In this document: positions 63,150-64,000 of the stretch, piece by piece
Position numbering within the stretch: position 1 is the first letter of the stretch
Layout: each line of letters begins with the position of its first letter
Assembly (NCBI RefSeq): GCF_900110995.1
Contig: NZ_FOJF01000001.1
Location: forward strand, 1,133,199 to 1,197,198
Origin: Chitinophaga sp. YR573
GTDB taxonomy: Bacteria > Bacteroidota > Bacteroidia > Chitinophagales > Chitinophagaceae
Length of the DNA: 64,000 nucleotides
Direction: 5' to 3'
Made by a program: the position numbers and the translations under genes
The notes under the pieces: model-generated
Databases searched by the model: none
What the model was told of the DNA's origin: nothing
The model's input: only the letters and a program-made list of their open reading frames with translations

Positions 63150-63845
63150 TTAATTCATTTTCACCGTTTTCCGTTCAATACGTTTTTCATAATCACTGCC
63201 CTGGAATATGCGGTGTACATAGATACCAGGAACGTGTATATTATCGGGGTCCAGTTCTCCGGGTTGTACCAGGTGTTCTACTTCTGCAATGGTGATGTTA
63301 CCGGCTTTTGCCATTGAAGTACTAAAGTTGCGGGTCGTTTTACGGAAAACAAGGTTACCCATTGTATCTCCCTTCCAGGCCTTCACCATAGTAAAATCGG
63401 CATGCAGTGCCAGTTCCATCAGGTAATGCTTTCCATCGAATACACGTGATTCCTTTCCTTCAGCGATCTCTGTACCATAACCTGCAGGTGTAAAGAAGGC
63501 GGGGATGCCCATGCCTGCCATCTGTATACGGGTGGCCAGCGTACCCTGGGGGATCAGTTCCACTTCCAGTTCACCGGAAAGCAGTTGCCTTTCAAATTCA
63601 GCATTCTCCCCTACATAAGAAGACATCATCTTTTTGATCTGTCTTGTCTGCAGCAATAGCCCCAGGCCAAAATTATCAATACCAGCGTTATTGGAGATGC
63701 AGGTTAACTGCTGTATACCTTTGCGTACTAACGCAGATATACAGTTTTCCGGAATTCCGCAAAGGCCAAATCCACCCAGCATTAGTGTGGCCCCATCCCG
63801 GATGTCATGCAATGCCTCATCGGCATTTGCTACAACTTTGTTCAT
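63150..63845 (-). CDS. scoA: 3-oxoacid CoA-transferase subunit A
   Basis: The 231-residue protein has the N-terminal MLGGFGLCGIPENC glycine loop, SNNAGIDNFGLG and PQGTLATRIQMAG, all typical of the alpha subunit. Together with the following gene it forms the heteromeric CoA-transferase. It starts 24 nt after the stop of the partial gene at the right edge. Confidence 0.93.
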   Translation of the reverse strand: MNKVVANADEALHDIRDGATLMLGGFGLCGIPENCISALVRKGIQQLTCISNNAGIDNFGLGLLLQTRQIKKMMSSYVGENAEFERQLLSGELEVELIPQGTLATRIQMAGMGIPAFFTPAGYGTEIAEGKESRVFDGKHYLMELALHADFTMVKAWKGDTMGNLVFRKTTRNFSTSMAKAGNITIAEVEHLVQPGELDPDNIHVPGIYVHRIFQGSDYEKRIERKTVKMN

Positions 63846-63869
63846 GTTTTGGTGTTTTGTGCAGAGAGC

Positions 63870-64000
63870 TTATCGTTTGAGTTCCACCCTCTTATTTTTC
63901 TTAACAAATGGAATAATAGTATCGCGTACGACTGAAATTAGCACATTCTTACCAAATGGCAAAGGTGTCTGCGGATTGTTGATATACTCCTTTATCAGCG
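63870..64000 (-). CDS. Partial gene, C-terminal 43 codons of an unidentified protein
   Basis: A minus-strand frame is open from the window edge to the TAA at 63870-63872. It ends with NPQTPLPFGKNVLISVV, then RDTIIPFVKKNKRVELKR. The basic tail looks like a real protein end, and the codons resemble the surroundings. The family cannot be recognised from this fragment. It precedes the CoA-transferase genes by 24 nt and may share their operon. Confidence 0.55.
   Translation of the reverse strand, partial: LIKEYINNPQTPLPFGKNVLISVVRDTIIPFVKKNKRVELKR

Overview
This window looks like a chromosomal segment from the Bacteroidota, most probably the family Chitinophagaceae (Chitinophaga-like). The evidence is the type IX secretion system (T9SS) and gliding genes (SprA, PorP/SprF, a PorE-like OmpA protein, three proteins with the CHU_C/type B sorting domain), promoters of the Bacteroidota form TTTG-N18/19-TAnnTTTG, weak Shine-Dalgarno signals, several TTG/GTG starts, and futalosine-pathway menaquinone genes. 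The content is mostly housekeeping. I see no tRNA, rRNA, CRISPR array, prophage or transposase.

Layout. 1-4.3 kb: a T9SS cargo protein with SBBP and PKD repeats, followed by PorP/SprF (cut by the left edge). 4.6-10.6 kb (minus): recG, gltA, lptG and tgt. 10.8-13.9 kb (plus): a family 2 glycosyltransferase, rsmG, then a three-gene ECF sigma / small membrane protein / HMA-fold cassette. It ends in a 143-bp array built on an exact 11-bp period. 14.0-19.2 kb (minus): M1 peptidase, rsmI, purS, pssA, pepP. 19.6-24.8 kb (plus): pckA, folD, queE and a PorE-like protein. 24.9-31.2 kb: a P4-like acid phosphatase divergent from dprA, then guaB, lnt and an alpha/beta hydrolase. 31.2-36.6 kb: two paralogous T9SS cargo proteins and an SDR oxidoreductase, then an overlooked 48-codon gene with its own terminator. 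37.0-40.9 kb (minus): a tight operon of a small Cys-rich protein, a TonB-dependent receptor and a CxCC-type BNR lipoprotein, preceded by a Fur-like palindrome. 41.0-48.9 kb (minus): the 2414-residue SprA translocon protein and ruvA. 49.1-55.7 kb: fabH, then a minus-strand run of DinB, a Nudix-fold regulator, a histidine kinase and a degenerate kinase paralogue, then a GNAT enzyme. 55.7-64 kb: fabD, folE, queD, mqnB-mqnD, photolyase, a class IV aminotransferase, an outer-membrane protein remnant, and the two subunits of a 3-oxoacid CoA-transferase.

How genes work together. SprA is the T9SS outer-membrane translocon, and the CHU_C proteins are probable cargo for it. folE, queD, queE and tgt belong to queuosine biosynthesis but lie in separate places; mqnB and mqnD are adjacent steps of the futalosine route to menaquinone.

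The best candidates for undescribed biology are: the Cys-rich protein / TonB receptor / CxCC lipoprotein operon; the active plus pseudo histidine kinase pair behind a Nudix regulator; the ECF cassette; a dispersed GCAGGGC hairpin repeat present three times; and the 11-bp-period arrays.
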